64,000 nucleotides of DNA from Myxococcus qinghaiensis (GCF_024198215.1 NZ_JAKCFA010000002.1:372001-436000), one strand, 5' to 3'. Shown: positions 8,788 through 17,976, counted from the first letter of the stretch. The notes: generated by a model from the sequence alone, not told the origin. Numbers and translations: made by a program.

Positions 8788-9777
8788 ATGTCTCTACGCC
8801 TCGTCAAACGGCTCGCGCGGGACTGGTTCCTCCTGGGAATGCTCGGGGCCGTCGGGTTGGCCCTCCTCTTCCCGGACTTCGGCCGGTCCGGCGGCGCGAT
8901 GCACGCCGACGTCGTCACCAACGTGGGCATCTTCGCCGTGTTCTTCCTCCACGGCCTGGGCATGCCCATGGCGCAGCTCAAGGCCGGGGCGCTCCAGTGG
9001 CGACTGCACGTGCTGGTGCAGTCGTTCACCTTCGGGGTGTTCCCCCTCCTCTGGCTCCTGCTCAACCTCGCCTTCGGCGCCTGGGTGCCGGAGGACGTGA
9101 CGCTCGGCTTCCTGTTCCTGTGCGCGGTGCCGTCCACCATCTCCTCGTCCGTGGCGATGACGGGCGCTGCCCGGGGCAACGTGGCCGGGGCCATCTTCGA
9201 TGCGAGCCTGTCCAGCCTGCTCGGCATCTTCCTCACGCCGCTCATCGTCGGGCTGCTCGCGCACACCACCGGGCAGTCGCTCTCGCTGTCGGACGCCATC
9301 CGCAAGCTGTCGTTGTTGCTGCTCCTGCCGCTGGTGCTGGGACAGCTCGCCAGGCCGCTCCTGGGCGCGTTCTTCGCCCGCTACCGCAAGTACACCAACG
9401 GCGTGGACCGGCTGTTCATCCTCGTCCTCGTCTACGCCTCGTTCTGTGACTCCGTCTCGTCCGGCATCTTCAGCCGACATGGCGGAGCCATCGTGGCGCT
9501 CATCCTGGGCGGCGCGGTGCTCATCCTCGCCACCGTGTTGACGCTGAGCACGCTGGCGGCGCGGCGGCTGCGGTTCTCCACGGAGGACGAAATCGCCGCG
9601 GTCTTCTGTGGCTCGAAGAAGACGCTGGCCTCCGGTGTCCCCATGGCGCGGCTGTTGTTCGGCGCGCACCCGGGCCTGGGGCTCATCGTCCTGCCGCTCA
9701 TGTTCTACCACCAGCTCCAGCTGCTGGTGTGCTCGGTGCTCGCGGAGCGCTACGCCAGCCGCCCACCGACGGCCTGA
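8788..9777 (+). CDS. SBF-like (YfeH-type) membrane transporter
   Basis: 329 residues with about ten hydrophobic segments. The sequence fits the sodium-bile-acid-symporter-like family typified by E. coli YfeH: an N-terminal DWFLLGM helix, FFLHGLGMP in the second segment, AVPSTISSSVAMTGAARGN in the mid-protein conserved loop, and CGSKKTLASGVPMARLLFG near the end. Family members are secondary transporters of organic anions, with substrate usually unknown. The ATG at 8788 lies directly behind a hairpin and lacks an obvious ribosome site. The next gene, a MarR-GNAT fusion 36 bp downstream on the same strand, could be co-transcribed. Confidence 0.8.
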   Translation: MSLRLVKRLARDWFLLGMLGAVGLALLFPDFGRSGGAMHADVVTNVGIFAVFFLHGLGMPMAQLKAGALQWRLHVLVQSFTFGVFPLLWLLLNLAFGAWVPEDVTLGFLFLCAVPSTISSSVAMTGAARGNVAGAIFDASLSSLLGIFLTPLIVGLLAHTTGQSLSLSDAIRKLSLLLLLPLVLGQLARPLLGAFFARYRKYTNGVDRLFILVLVYASFCDSVSSGIFSRHGGAIVALILGGAVLILATVLTLSTLAARRLRFSTEDEIAAVFCGSKKTLASGVPMARLLFGAHPGLGLIVLPLMFYHQLQLLVCSVLAERYASRPPTA

Positions 9778-9813
9778 GCCTGGCGGTTGCCTGAGTCCAG
9801 GGCATCCCTGACA

Positions 9814-10788
9814 ATGCATTCAGCGCAGCACGGCGCCTTGGAGAGCCGGGACGGAATGGCACAGACACGACGCGATCAGGGCGTGGCGGCGGTGCGACAC
9901 TTCAATCGCTTCTACACGCAGAAGATTGGCGTGCTGGACGAAGGGCTCCTCAAGAGCGAGTTCTCGCTGACCGAGGCCCGCGTCATCTACGAGCTGTTCC
10001 ACCGTGAGACGCCCACCGCCGCGGAGCTGAGCCGGGAGCTGGCGTTGGACCCGGGCTACCTCAGCCGGCTCTTGCGCAACTTCAGCACCCAGGGGCTCAT
10101 CGAGAAGGTGACCTCCGCGACGGACGGTCGCCAGCACCTGGTGAAGCTGACGGAGAAGGGAGAAGAGACCTTCGAGCGGCTCAACAGCCGCTCCCACGAC
10201 TCCATCCGCGCGCTCATCTCCCCCTTGCGAGCGGACGCGCGCCAGCGGCTCCTCGAAGCCATGCAGACCATCCAGGACCTGCTGGGCGACAAGCCCCCGG
10301 AGTCGGGCGCCAACGTCGTGCTGCGCGCCCACCGGCCGGGAGACATCGGCTGGGTGGTCCAGCGGCACGGCGTGCTCTACAGCCAGGAGTACGGCTGGGA
10401 CGAGCGCTTCGAGGCGCTGGTCGCCAGCGTCGCCGCGAAGTTCATCCTGGAGCAGGAGCCCGCCCGGGAGCGCTGCTGGATCGCCGAGCTGAACGGCCGC
10501 AGCGTCGGCTCGGTGTTCCTGGTCCGCGACACGAAGACGGTGGCGAAGCTGCGCCTGCTGCTGGTGGAGCCTTCCGCGCGCGGGCTGGGCATCGGCGCGC
10601 GGCTGGTGGACACGTGCGTGGCCTTCGCGCGCGAGGCTGGCTACCGCAAGGTGCGGCTGTGGACGGACAGCCAGCTGCACGCCGCGCGGCGCGTCTACGA
10701 GGGCGCCGGCTTCGAGCGCGTCAGCGCGGAGCCGCACGACCAGTTCGGCGAGGGGCTCATCGGCGAGACGTGGGAGCTGAAGCTCTGA
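9814..10788 (+). CDS. MarR-type regulator fused to GNAT acetyltransferase
   Basis: 324 residues from ATG 9814; a shorter form from ATG 9856 (MAQTRRDQGV) is equally reasonable. Residues 25-165 form a MarR winged helix: ALDPGYLSRLLRNFSTQGLI is the recognition-helix region, followed by the wing ATDGRQHLVKLTEKGEE. Residues 175-320 form a GNAT acetyltransferase with the acetyl-CoA loop ARGLGIGARLVD and the late ARRVYEGAGFERV motif. Such fusions are known in proteobacteria and actinobacteria, but what they acetylate or sense is mostly unknown. It may regulate the adjacent transporter. A strong hairpin lies downstream. Confidence 0.85.
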   Translation: MHSAQHGALESRDGMAQTRRDQGVAAVRHFNRFYTQKIGVLDEGLLKSEFSLTEARVIYELFHRETPTAAELSRELALDPGYLSRLLRNFSTQGLIEKVTSATDGRQHLVKLTEKGEETFERLNSRSHDSIRALISPLRADARQRLLEAMQTIQDLLGDKPPESGANVVLRAHRPGDIGWVVQRHGVLYSQEYGWDERFEALVASVAAKFILEQEPARERCWIAELNGRSVGSVFLVRDTKTVAKLRLLLVEPSARGLGIGARLVDTCVAFAREAGYRKVRLWTDSQLHAARRVYEGAGFERVSAEPHDQFGEGLIGETWELKL

Positions 10789-10835
10789 ACGAACGAGGCG
10801 GCCTCCCCGACAGGGAAGGCGCCTCGAAGTGAAGT

Positions 10836-10876
10836 CTCCCGTCAGCGGTGGGAGCGAAGTCCCACCGTGACGGGAG
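10836..10876. terminator. Bidirectional hairpin between convergent genes
   Basis: A 17-bp stem with one bulged G (CTCCCGTCA-G-CGGTGGGA at 10836-10853, and its complement at 10860-10876) and a 6-base loop. It sits in the middle of the 106-bp gap between the convergent MarR-GNAT and metalloprotease genes, the expected place for a shared terminator. Confidence 0.65.
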
Positions 10877-10894
10877 GCGCCATGAGTCGCCGGA

Positions 10895-13291
10895 CTACAG
10901 CGGCGTCACGCAGGCGCAGGTGCTGGCCGCGCCGTAGCAGGCGGCGCTGCTGCCCGCGGCCACCACGGAGTAGCAGGTGTTGTGGCCGGTGAGGACCTCA
11001 CTGTCGACGTAGCTGGTCGCCGTCACGGTGGCGACGCGCGCCTTGCCGTACGTGCAGCCATTGATGCCGTCGGACTTCATCACCCAGTACTGCGTGGCGC
11101 CGCTGACGGCGCCCCAGCTCAGGGAGACCTGCCCCGTGCCGGGCGTCACCGTGACGGTGGGCTTCGCCGTCGGGCCGGCGCTACAGCCGCTGTTCACCGG
11201 CGCCGGCGTGGAACAGGCGATGTTGTGGCGGTTGAACGCGGCGTAGATGGCCGTCATGTGCGGCGTGCCGTCGTTGATGTTGCCGTTGTCGTCATCCGCC
11301 GCCAGCCACTGCTTGTAGCCGTTGGTGGCCGCGCAGCCGTCCGACGTGCCCGCGGTGCAGTTGCAGGCGTGCCACGAGCCGATGTTGCCGCTGCCCTGGT
11401 AGAACACCTTGTTGCCGATGTTCTGCGCCGTGTTCCAGTCGTAGTTGAACGGAGCGGACTGGAGGTCGCGGGCGATGAAGTCCCACGCGGCCTGACGCAC
11501 CGGAGACGCGGCGCAGTGCACCTGACGGCTGCACGGTCCCGTGCCCGAGGAGCACCGGGTGCAGACGAAGTTCTGCGGCGTGGTGGGCGTGGGCGGGTTG
11601 TGGGCCGCGTAGTCGGCGTCACGGACACCCGAGCAGTTGGTCGCGCACCATGCGGCCCCCGTCTGCGCCTCGTTCACGTTGTAGCCCGTCCCATCCGCCG
11701 TCATGCCGCAACCCGGGTTTTGGGTCTGGAAGAAGCCGTAGCCCACGCACGACGCGGGAGACCGGCCGCTGGTGGGGGTGGCCGCGGGGTTGAACGGCAG
11801 GCGGTACATGGACGCGATGTCGGCGTAGGCCTCGCTGGAGTTGCTCAGCGTGCCGGCCGTGTCGTTGTCATCCATGCCGTGGCCCCACTCGTGGTCGAAC
11901 ACGGCGCCAATCTCGCCCGTGTTCCGGCACCCACCGCCGCTGCGGTAGAAGTTGACCGTGGAGCCGTTCCAGAAGGCGTTGCAGGTGTTGTTGATGTTGA
12001 CGTTGGCCGTCATGGACGCCTGCAGCCACGCGTTGGTGGGCAGCCAGCCACGGGCCAGCTCCTTGATGCGGTTGAGCTCGTAGAACGCGCTGCGGGTCGC
12101 CGCGGTGTTGCCGGTCGAGGGCGACGGGCACGTGGTGGTCCCGTTCCCGAAGTTGATGTTGCCCGCTCCGCTGCCGCTGATGGCGCCGCACGAGTCGACG
12201 ATGCGGATGTAGCGGCCCGCGAGCGTCGTGGTCGTCGTCCCGGACGTGTAGTCGTAGACGCCGTAGCCGTCCGTGTAGGCGCCCGGGACGACGTTGGCCC
12301 AGGGCATGGGGTAGTTGGGCTGCAGGACGCCGCAGAACGAACCCGCCGGGCACCCCGCGGGCACGCCCGTGTTGGTGAACGGGTAGACGCCACCCTTCAC
12401 CGACTGGTCGAAGTAGTGGTTGTCGTCCTCGAGCGCGAGCACGTCACCGGTGGCGGCATCCACCGTCACCTTCCAGCGCTCGTTCTCGTTCTGGAGCTGG
12501 AAGCCGTACGTCCACACCAGCTGGTGCGCCATCCCCCTGGCGAAGCCCGCGCCCGGGACAGCGACTGGAGCGACCTCCAACGTGGGCGCCTGCCAGACCT
12601 CGGCCGGGCTCTCGTAGAGGCCGAAGCGCTCGTGCGCGACGACCATCGCCTTGTCCGCGTCCACCAGCGGCAGCGGCGCGATTCCGACGTTGGCCCACGA
12701 CTCGGTGCCCAGGAGAATCAGGTTGCCGTGGCTGATGGTGGCCGCCAGCCGTCCGTAGCGGACGGGGATGCCCTGGTGCTGCTGGACGATGGAGACCTGC
12801 CAGAGGTCCGGGGTGATTTGGTCCACCCGGGCCTGCCCCAACTGGAGCATGTCCACGCCCACCGCGGCGCGGTTGGCCTCCACGAACTTGTAGACGAGGT
12901 CGGCGACGACGCCGCCATCCACCTTGTCCACGGAACGCCCGAGCTGCCTGCCCAGGCTGCCCAGGGTCAGCTTGTTGCCCACGCCATTGCCCGGGATGAG
13001 CGGGATGGCACCCTGGATGTTCGCGGCGGTGCCCGTGACGGAGTCGATGTAGATCTCGAAGTTGTTCCCGTTACGAGCGAAGAAGTCGTCCCAGACCTTC
13101 GCCACGTCGGGGCTCAGCTTGGGCAAGGCCTCTTTCAGAGGCACCTGACCGCTGGACAATGACAGCTCGGGCTTGAAGAACGCCTGAGTCGCCAGTGAGC
13201 CCTTGGTGGAGTGGGCGCCGGGGTCGAACCCGAACGCCTGGGACGTCGCCATCACTGCCATACATACGGCGGCTTTCACGACGCTGCGCAT
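10895..13291 (-). CDS. Secreted zinc metalloprotease (fungalysin/thermolysin-like) with C-terminal FN3-like domain
   Basis: 798 residues. The ATG at 13291 has AAGGAG six bases upstream; a longer frame adds only untranslatable-looking sequence. A Sec signal peptide (MRSVVKAAVCMAVMA) is followed by a long pro-region of the fungalysin/thermolysin-propeptide kind (LWQVSIVQQHQGIPVRYGRL; VDAATGDVLALED). The catalytic motif HEWGH is at residues 467-471, and the third zinc ligand is probably Glu in SSEAYADIASM about 20 residues later, the gluzincin arrangement. The catalytic region is rich in cysteine pairs. The last 100 residues look like a fibronectin type III-like domain (PTVTVTPGTGQVSLSWGAV). Its role is probably extracellular protein digestion, as in predation. 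Confidence 0.85.
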   Translation of the reverse strand: MRSVVKAAVCMAVMATSQAFGFDPGAHSTKGSLATQAFFKPELSLSSGQVPLKEALPKLSPDVAKVWDDFFARNGNNFEIYIDSVTGTAANIQGAIPLIPGNGVGNKLTLGSLGRQLGRSVDKVDGGVVADLVYKFVEANRAAVGVDMLQLGQARVDQITPDLWQVSIVQQHQGIPVRYGRLAATISHGNLILLGTESWANVGIAPLPLVDADKAMVVAHERFGLYESPAEVWQAPTLEVAPVAVPGAGFARGMAHQLVWTYGFQLQNENERWKVTVDAATGDVLALEDDNHYFDQSVKGGVYPFTNTGVPAGCPAGSFCGVLQPNYPMPWANVVPGAYTDGYGVYDYTSGTTTTTLAGRYIRIVDSCGAISGSGAGNINFGNGTTTCPSPSTGNTAATRSAFYELNRIKELARGWLPTNAWLQASMTANVNINNTCNAFWNGSTVNFYRSGGGCRNTGEIGAVFDHEWGHGMDDNDTAGTLSNSSEAYADIASMYRLPFNPAATPTSGRSPASCVGYGFFQTQNPGCGMTADGTGYNVNEAQTGAAWCATNCSGVRDADYAAHNPPTPTTPQNFVCTRCSSGTGPCSRQVHCAASPVRQAAWDFIARDLQSAPFNYDWNTAQNIGNKVFYQGSGNIGSWHACNCTAGTSDGCAATNGYKQWLAADDDNGNINDGTPHMTAIYAAFNRHNIACSTPAPVNSGCSAGPTAKPTVTVTPGTGQVSLSWGAVSGATQYWVMKSDGINGCTYGKARVATVTATSYVDSEVLTGHNTCYSVVAAGSSAACYGAASTCACVTPL

Positions 13292-13435
13292 GCGGTGCTC
13301 CTTCAGATGAAGGACCAACGGAACGGGGACTCCAGGGAACCGGAATGGCTCCAGGAATCCCCGGGTTGCGCATAATCCTGATTTACTCTGAGTGCGCTCC
13401 CGCAAAGCACACCAGTGTTACACCGCTGACATTGA

Positions 13436-15328
13436 CTAGACGCGGTACGTGGCGGCCACCGTCTCCATGCGGGCCGCGACCTCGCGCAGCGACGCGGTAA
13501 TCCGCTGGGAGCTCTGCAATCCCTGCATGGACTCTTCCATCATCCGGGACAAGTCGGTCACGGCGGTGAAGATTTGCGCGACGCCGGCATTCTGCTGCGT
13601 CACGGCGGCGGCGATCTGCTGAGCGGCGGAGGCGTTGTCCTGGATGATGCCGGTGAGCTCGCGGAGGCTGTCGCCGCTGGCGCGCACCTGCGTCAGTCCG
13701 GTTTCAGCGCTGCCCTGGCTCTGCTCGGCCTGCCGGACGGCGTCCTGGATGGACTGGCGGATGTCGTCGAGGATTTCGCGGACGCGGCCGGTGGAGGTGA
13801 TGGACTGGTCCGCGAGGCTGCGAATCTCGCGCGCCACCACGCCGAAGCCCTTGCCGTGCTCACCGGAGCGGACCGCTTCGATGGCCGCGTTGAGGGCGAG
13901 CATGTTGGATTGGTCCGCCAGGTCCTTCACCGTCTGGGTGATGCCGCCAATCTGCTGGGTGCGCTCGTTGAGGGCGGAGATGGTGCTGGCCACGCGGCCC
14001 ACCTGCTCGCGCAGCTGGTCGAAGCCCTCCAGGCTCGCGGCGACGGTGGCCTCGCCGGCCGCCCCCACCTCGCGAGCGCGCGCCGTGACACCGAGCACGG
14101 CCTGGGAGCGCTCGGCGGCCATCAGCGACGTCTGCTTTATCTCCTGCGCCGTCACCTGCGTCTCCTGCAGGGCGGCGGCCTGCTTCGTCAGCGTGCGCTC
14201 CTGCTGCGCGGCGGCGGCGGTCAGCTCCGCCACCGTCTGTCCCAGAACCCTGGTGCCCTGCTGGAGGCCGCGCGTGGACTCGCGCAGGTGGTCCATCATC
14301 TGGGAGAAGGCGGAGGCGAGCTGCCCCACCTCGTCGCGGCGGGTGGACACCTCCACCTGCTGGGTGAGGTCGCCCTCGCGCACCACGCGGCTCACCAGCG
14401 CGCTCAGCCGGGCGATGGGCCCCGTGGCCCCGCGCGCCAGCAGCCAGCCGCCCACGCCCGCGACGAGCAGCGAGAGCACCGTCAGGACGATCGCCACCCG
14501 GGCCGCCTTCACCAGCGGCGCATAGGCGTCCTCCGGGTCCACGGTGGCCACGAAGCGCCAGCCATCGCCCACGTCGCGCGCCGTGCGCTCGTTGATGGCC
14601 TCCACGCTGACGACGTCGTCGGGCCGCGCGAGGTCGCGCTCGTGCGTGTCGAAGAGCGAGGCCCCTTCGGAGTCCAGCACCTCCAGCGCGAAGCTCTGCT
14701 GACCGCGAGCGCGGGCTCGCTCCAGCGCGGGGGCCACCACGCCCCCCACCTGGCTCCACTCGTAGGCGGCCAGGAGCACGCCGATGCGAGCACCGCTGAT
14801 GGGGCTCAGCACGGGCACCGCGAACGGCAGCACCGCGCGCTCGAAGAATGGATCCACCTGGGTGAAGCCCGCGGTGTCCATCCGTCCATTCAGCGCGGCG
14901 CGGAACCACGGCGTGGCGCGGACCTCGGCCTCGTGGCCCTCGTAGGCCTTGCGCAGCCGCTCCTCGCTGGCGGACACCGCGCGGCCCTCCTCGGTGAAGA
15001 GCACCAGCCCGGCGAAGGACGGGTGCCGCTTCTCCAGGGCGACGAGCACCGCGTCGCTCTTGTCGAAGGTGTCGAAGAGCAGCGCGCCCCGGAGGATGGC
15101 GTCCTCGGACCAGCTCCGGGCGTTCGCCTCGCGCTCGGCCAGCGTGGATTCGACCAGGTCTCTCAGGCCCTGCGCCTCCACGCGCAGCGTCGCGTGGATC
15201 TGCGCCTGGAGGTTGTCGGAGATGAAGATGCGGCCCAGGACGTTGAGCGGCAGCAGCGCGCAGAGGGTGAGCAGGCAGACCGCCAGCGTCAGTCGGGTGC
15301 GGAGGGAGAGAGCGTCGAGCAAGCGCAT
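13436..15328 (-). CDS. Methyl-accepting chemotaxis protein
   Basis: 630 residues. TM1 is at about 11-33, a periplasmic sensing domain of about 240 residues (Cache-like, ending in a YEWSQ...DGWRFVATVDPED pattern) follows, then TM2 at about 275-297 (VLTVLSLLVAGVGGWLL), HAMP at about 298-350, and a long coiled-coil signalling domain. The hairpin tip that contacts CheA/CheW reads GEHGKGFGVVAREIRSLADQ, close to the universal consensus. There is no C-terminal CheR-docking pentapeptide. It lies 20 bp downstream of a gene for a secreted Cache protein and is probably co-transcribed with it. No other che genes are nearby, so it is an orphan receptor in this window. Confidence 0.92.
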   Translation of the reverse strand: MRLLDALSLRTRLTLAVCLLTLCALLPLNVLGRIFISDNLQAQIHATLRVEAQGLRDLVESTLAEREANARSWSEDAILRGALLFDTFDKSDAVLVALEKRHPSFAGLVLFTEEGRAVSASEERLRKAYEGHEAEVRATPWFRAALNGRMDTAGFTQVDPFFERAVLPFAVPVLSPISGARIGVLLAAYEWSQVGGVVAPALERARARGQQSFALEVLDSEGASLFDTHERDLARPDDVVSVEAINERTARDVGDGWRFVATVDPEDAYAPLVKAARVAIVLTVLSLLVAGVGGWLLARGATGPIARLSALVSRVVREGDLTQQVEVSTRRDEVGQLASAFSQMMDHLRESTRGLQQGTRVLGQTVAELTAAAAQQERTLTKQAAALQETQVTAQEIKQTSLMAAERSQAVLGVTARAREVGAAGEATVAASLEGFDQLREQVGRVASTISALNERTQQIGGITQTVKDLADQSNMLALNAAIEAVRSGEHGKGFGVVAREIRSLADQSITSTGRVREILDDIRQSIQDAVRQAEQSQGSAETGLTQVRASGDSLRELTGIIQDNASAAQQIAAAVTQQNAGVAQIFTAVTDLSRMMEESMQGLQSSQRITASLREVAARMETVAATYRV

Positions 15329-15348
15329 GGTCGGTCCGCGAGGAGGCT

Positions 15349-15888
15349 TCAGAGGTCGAGCAGGGAGAGGCCGACGGTGACGGCGCCGATGACCTGGCCG
15401 CCGTCGCGGACAGGCAGGGAGACCTGGATGACGTAGGCCTGGGAGGACTCGTCGAAGAAGGGGTGCTCGGTCAGCACCCGCCCCTGCTTGAACGGGACCT
15501 GGAACTTCTCTTCGTCCCCCTGCCAGTAGTCGCTCGTCCGCCGCGTGGCGCCCACCAGCGCGCCCTGGCGATCCATCACGAACGCCTCCGCCACCTTGCG
15601 CACCCCGACGACCTCACGGTGGCGCGCCAGAACCCGCGAGCAGGCCGCGTCCAGCACGCGCTGCTTGAAGGGAGTCATCGCCGGAGTGGACAGCCACCCG
15701 TCGTCGTCCGCGCGAATGGAGGCCAGCGAGGCTCCGCGCGCGTTCTGCTCGCGCACCGCCCGCACCACCTCCGGGTCCACGGCCATCCTCTGGAGCGCGG
15801 GCATCAGGCGCTCCACCTTCTCGAGCTGAGCGACGCCATCCGGGGGCATGCCCGCGAGCACCGTCAGCACCATGCCGAAACACCACAT
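15349..15888 (-). CDS. Exported single-Cache-domain sensor protein
   Basis: 179 residues. The ATG at 15888 was chosen because GAGGTGG lies directly upstream and it starts a signal peptide (MWCFGMVLTVLAGMPPDGVA, cleavage before QLEK). The mature protein matches the PDC/Cache sensor fold: AFVMDRQGALVGATRRTSDY, then WQGDEEKF, QAYVIQVSLPV and GAVTVGLSL at the C-terminus. There is no transmembrane anchor or output domain, so it is probably a periplasmic ligand binder. Being first in a two-gene unit with a chemoreceptor 20 bp downstream, it likely hands ligand to that receptor or tunes it; this is inference. Confidence 0.7.
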   Translation of the reverse strand: MWCFGMVLTVLAGMPPDGVAQLEKVERLMPALQRMAVDPEVVRAVREQNARGASLASIRADDDGWLSTPAMTPFKQRVLDAACSRVLARHREVVGVRKVAEAFVMDRQGALVGATRRTSDYWQGDEEKFQVPFKQGRVLTEHPFFDESSQAYVIQVSLPVRDGGQVIGAVTVGLSLLDL

Positions 15889-16192
15889 CCCCACCTCAAC
15901 GCGTCCGCGCGCTGTATCGGCGAGACAGAACTTCCCCCTCTTCGCCGGCGGATGCTCCGACGATACATGACTGAGACATCTCACGTGAGACAGGAGGGCA
16001 AAGGGGCCCTTCCCCTCCCGGCTCAAACCCGCCCGCTCGGAGCCAAACGGACCCAGGGTCAAAACAAGCCTGACCGCCACGAATCCTCGGGGGCGCCCGT
16101 GAGCTCGCCCCTGCTTGCTTCACCTTCGCGGATTCCGGCCCAGGCTTCGTGCCACGGATGTTTCAAAGCCACGACGAGCCGCGCTGGGGCTG
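15889..16192. other. 304-bp intergenic region upstream of the Cache-MCP unit
   Basis: No gene is supported. It lies between the 3' end of the amidotransferase-like gene and the start of the Cache gene, both on the minus strand, so it should hold the promoter of the Cache-MCP unit. A perfect 12-bp palindrome, TCTCACGTGAGA, is at 15979-15990, about 90 bp upstream of the Cache start; it may be a regulator site. No terminator-like hairpin with a T run was recognised. Confidence 0.4.
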
Positions 16193-16891
16193 TCAGCGCA
16201 CCTGCTCCGCGAAGTGCTCGGCGAGCCGCTGGAGTAGCTCGGTATTCTCTTTTTCGGCGGATTCCAATTTCGGGAGCTGGGTCTTCAGCTCCACGGGGTC
16301 CTTGCCGCGCTGACGGAGGTCCTCCGCACCCAGCTCCAGCCAGCGCCCCATCTCCTTGGCGGTGAGTTCCAGGTGGAACTGGAAGCCAAAGGACGCGCCC
16401 AGGCGGAACGCCTGCTGGACGTAGCGGTCGGTGGAGGCCAGCAGCGTGGCGCCGGGCACGGCCTTGTGCGTGTCTCCGTGCCAGTGGGCGACGACGGTGC
16501 GCGGACGCACGCCAGCGATGACGGAGTCCTTCAGCCCGTCCGCGGTCCACCGCACCGGGCCCACGCCCACCTCGAAGCCGTTCTTGCCGGCGAAGACCTC
16601 CGCGCCCGCGGCGTCCGCGAGGAGCTGCGCGCCCAGGCAGATGCCCAGACACGGGCGCTCGTTGGCCAGGCGCTCGCGGAGGATGGCCAGCTCCTCTCGC
16701 AGGAACGGGTGCTGGTCCGCCTCGTAGACGCCCATCGGGCCGCCCATCACCACCAACAGTTCGGCGTCCACGTCCTCACGCCGCACGGTGGTGCGGAAGC
16801 GGTTGACGAGGGTGAAGCCCGCCTTGGCGAGCGCGGGCCCCAGGAGTCCAACGCCTTCGTGCTCCTCGTGCTGGTACACCACCGCGCGCAT
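16193..16891 (-). CDS. Class I glutamine amidotransferase-like protein
   Basis: 232 residues, with GGAGG upstream of ATG 16891. The class I amidotransferase core is complete: oxyanion strand VVMGGPMGVYE, nucleophile elbow GICLGAQ (Cys), and the His-Glu pair in FGFQFHLEL. No synthase domain is attached. This size and layout match the stand-alone GMP-synthase-like amidotransferases that act as gamma-glutamyl hydrolases or amidate small acids; the true substrate cannot be read here. The C-terminal 45 residues are charged and probably helical (LESAEKENTELLQRLAEHF). It is followed upstream on the same strand by tesB, 84 bp away. Confidence 0.8.
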   Translation of the reverse strand: MRAVVYQHEEHEGVGLLGPALAKAGFTLVNRFRTTVRREDVDAELLVVMGGPMGVYEADQHPFLREELAILRERLANERPCLGICLGAQLLADAAGAEVFAGKNGFEVGVGPVRWTADGLKDSVIAGVRPRTVVAHWHGDTHKAVPGATLLASTDRYVQQAFRLGASFGFQFHLELTAKEMGRWLELGAEDLRQRGKDPVELKTQLPKLESAEKENTELLQRLAEHFAEQVR

Positions 16892-16975
16892 CGTGAAGAC
16901 CTCCGTGTCCGCCGTCGCGCGGGGAGCCTACCCGGATTCCCTCGGGCACGGGCGCGTGCGCCGATATACCGCGCG

Positions 16976-17848
16976 CTATCGCTTGTCGCCCTTGACGATG
17001 CGCAACAGTCCCTCTTGCGCCACGGAGGCGACGAGGCGGCCATCGCGCGTGTAGACGGACCCGCGCGCCAGGCCCCGGGCGTTGCCCGCCCACGGGCTGT
17101 CCATGACGTAGAGCAGCCAGTCATTCACCTTCAAGTCGCCATGGAACCAGAGGGCGTGGTCCAGGCTCGCGCCAACGACTTGCGGCTGGAAGAAGCTGGC
17201 CGCGTGCGGCAGCAGCACGGTGCTGATGAGGTTGAAGTCGGACGCGTACGCCAGCACGTACTTGTGCACCTGCGGGTCATCCGGCAGCTCGCCGTCGGCG
17301 CGAATCCACACCGCCTTGCGCGGCTCGGTGGCCACCGGATTGAACGGGTCCGTGTAGGCCACCGGTCGCATCTCGATGGGCTTGTCGCAGAGGATCTTCT
17401 CTCTCAGCCGCGCGGGGATTCGGTCCGCCTGGCGCGAGAGCAGCTCCAGGTCCGTGGGCAGGCTCTCCGGAGGCGGCACGTCCGGCATGGGCGACTGGTG
17501 CGCGTAGCCGACCTCGTCCCCGTGGAAGGACGCCATCATCGTGAAGATGGGCTGACCCTTCTGGATGGCGACGATGCGCCGCGTGCTGAAGCTGCCGCCG
17601 TCGCGCACGCGGTCCACGGTGTAGACGACGGGCAGACTCGCGTCGCCGGGCCGCAGGAAGTAACCGTGCAGCGAGTGGACATGCCGCGCCGGCTCCGCCG
17701 TCTGGCTGGCGGCCGACAGCGCCTGCCCGAGCACCTGCCCGCCGAAGAGCTGGCGGAAGCCCAGGTCCTGGCTCCTTCCTCGGAACAGATTCTCCTCGAT
17801 GGCCTCCAGCTTGAGGAGCTCCAGCAGCTCGGTCAGGACTCGACTCAT
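16976..17848 (-). CDS. tesB: Acyl-CoA thioesterase II
   Basis: 290 residues, the standard TesB length, with AGGAGGGG upstream of ATG 17848. It hydrolyses acyl-CoA to free fatty acid and CoA in the cytoplasm. The double hot-dog fold is recognisable: RSQDLGFRQLFGGQVLGQAL in the first half, VHSLHGYFLRPGD, STRRIVAIQKGQPIF, then in the second half ASLDHALWFHGDLKVNDWLL carrying the active-site Asp, and GLARGSVYTRDGRLVASVAQEGLLR at the end. It is divergent from the peptidase gene at 17977, with a 128-bp shared promoter region. Confidence 0.93.
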   Translation of the reverse strand: MSRVLTELLELLKLEAIEENLFRGRSQDLGFRQLFGGQVLGQALSAASQTAEPARHVHSLHGYFLRPGDASLPVVYTVDRVRDGGSFSTRRIVAIQKGQPIFTMMASFHGDEVGYAHQSPMPDVPPPESLPTDLELLSRQADRIPARLREKILCDKPIEMRPVAYTDPFNPVATEPRKAVWIRADGELPDDPQVHKYVLAYASDFNLISTVLLPHAASFFQPQVVGASLDHALWFHGDLKVNDWLLYVMDSPWAGNARGLARGSVYTRDGRLVASVAQEGLLRIVKGDKR

Positions 17849-17976
17849 GCGCCCCTCCTAGCCGACGCCAGCCTCGCCTGTCTCGCCCTCCGTGAGGCTG
17901 GCGTGCGACATGGGACGGCTCCCGGCGGGCACGGCTGGAATGGCCCGCTCCGCCGGTCGTTAGGGAGACAGGCCCC

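Noticed and set aside
10982-13162. 726-residue plus-strand frame over the metalloprotease
   Set aside because: Arg/Val/Gly-rich shadow frame with no motif; the minus strand has HEWGH and a proper ribosome site.
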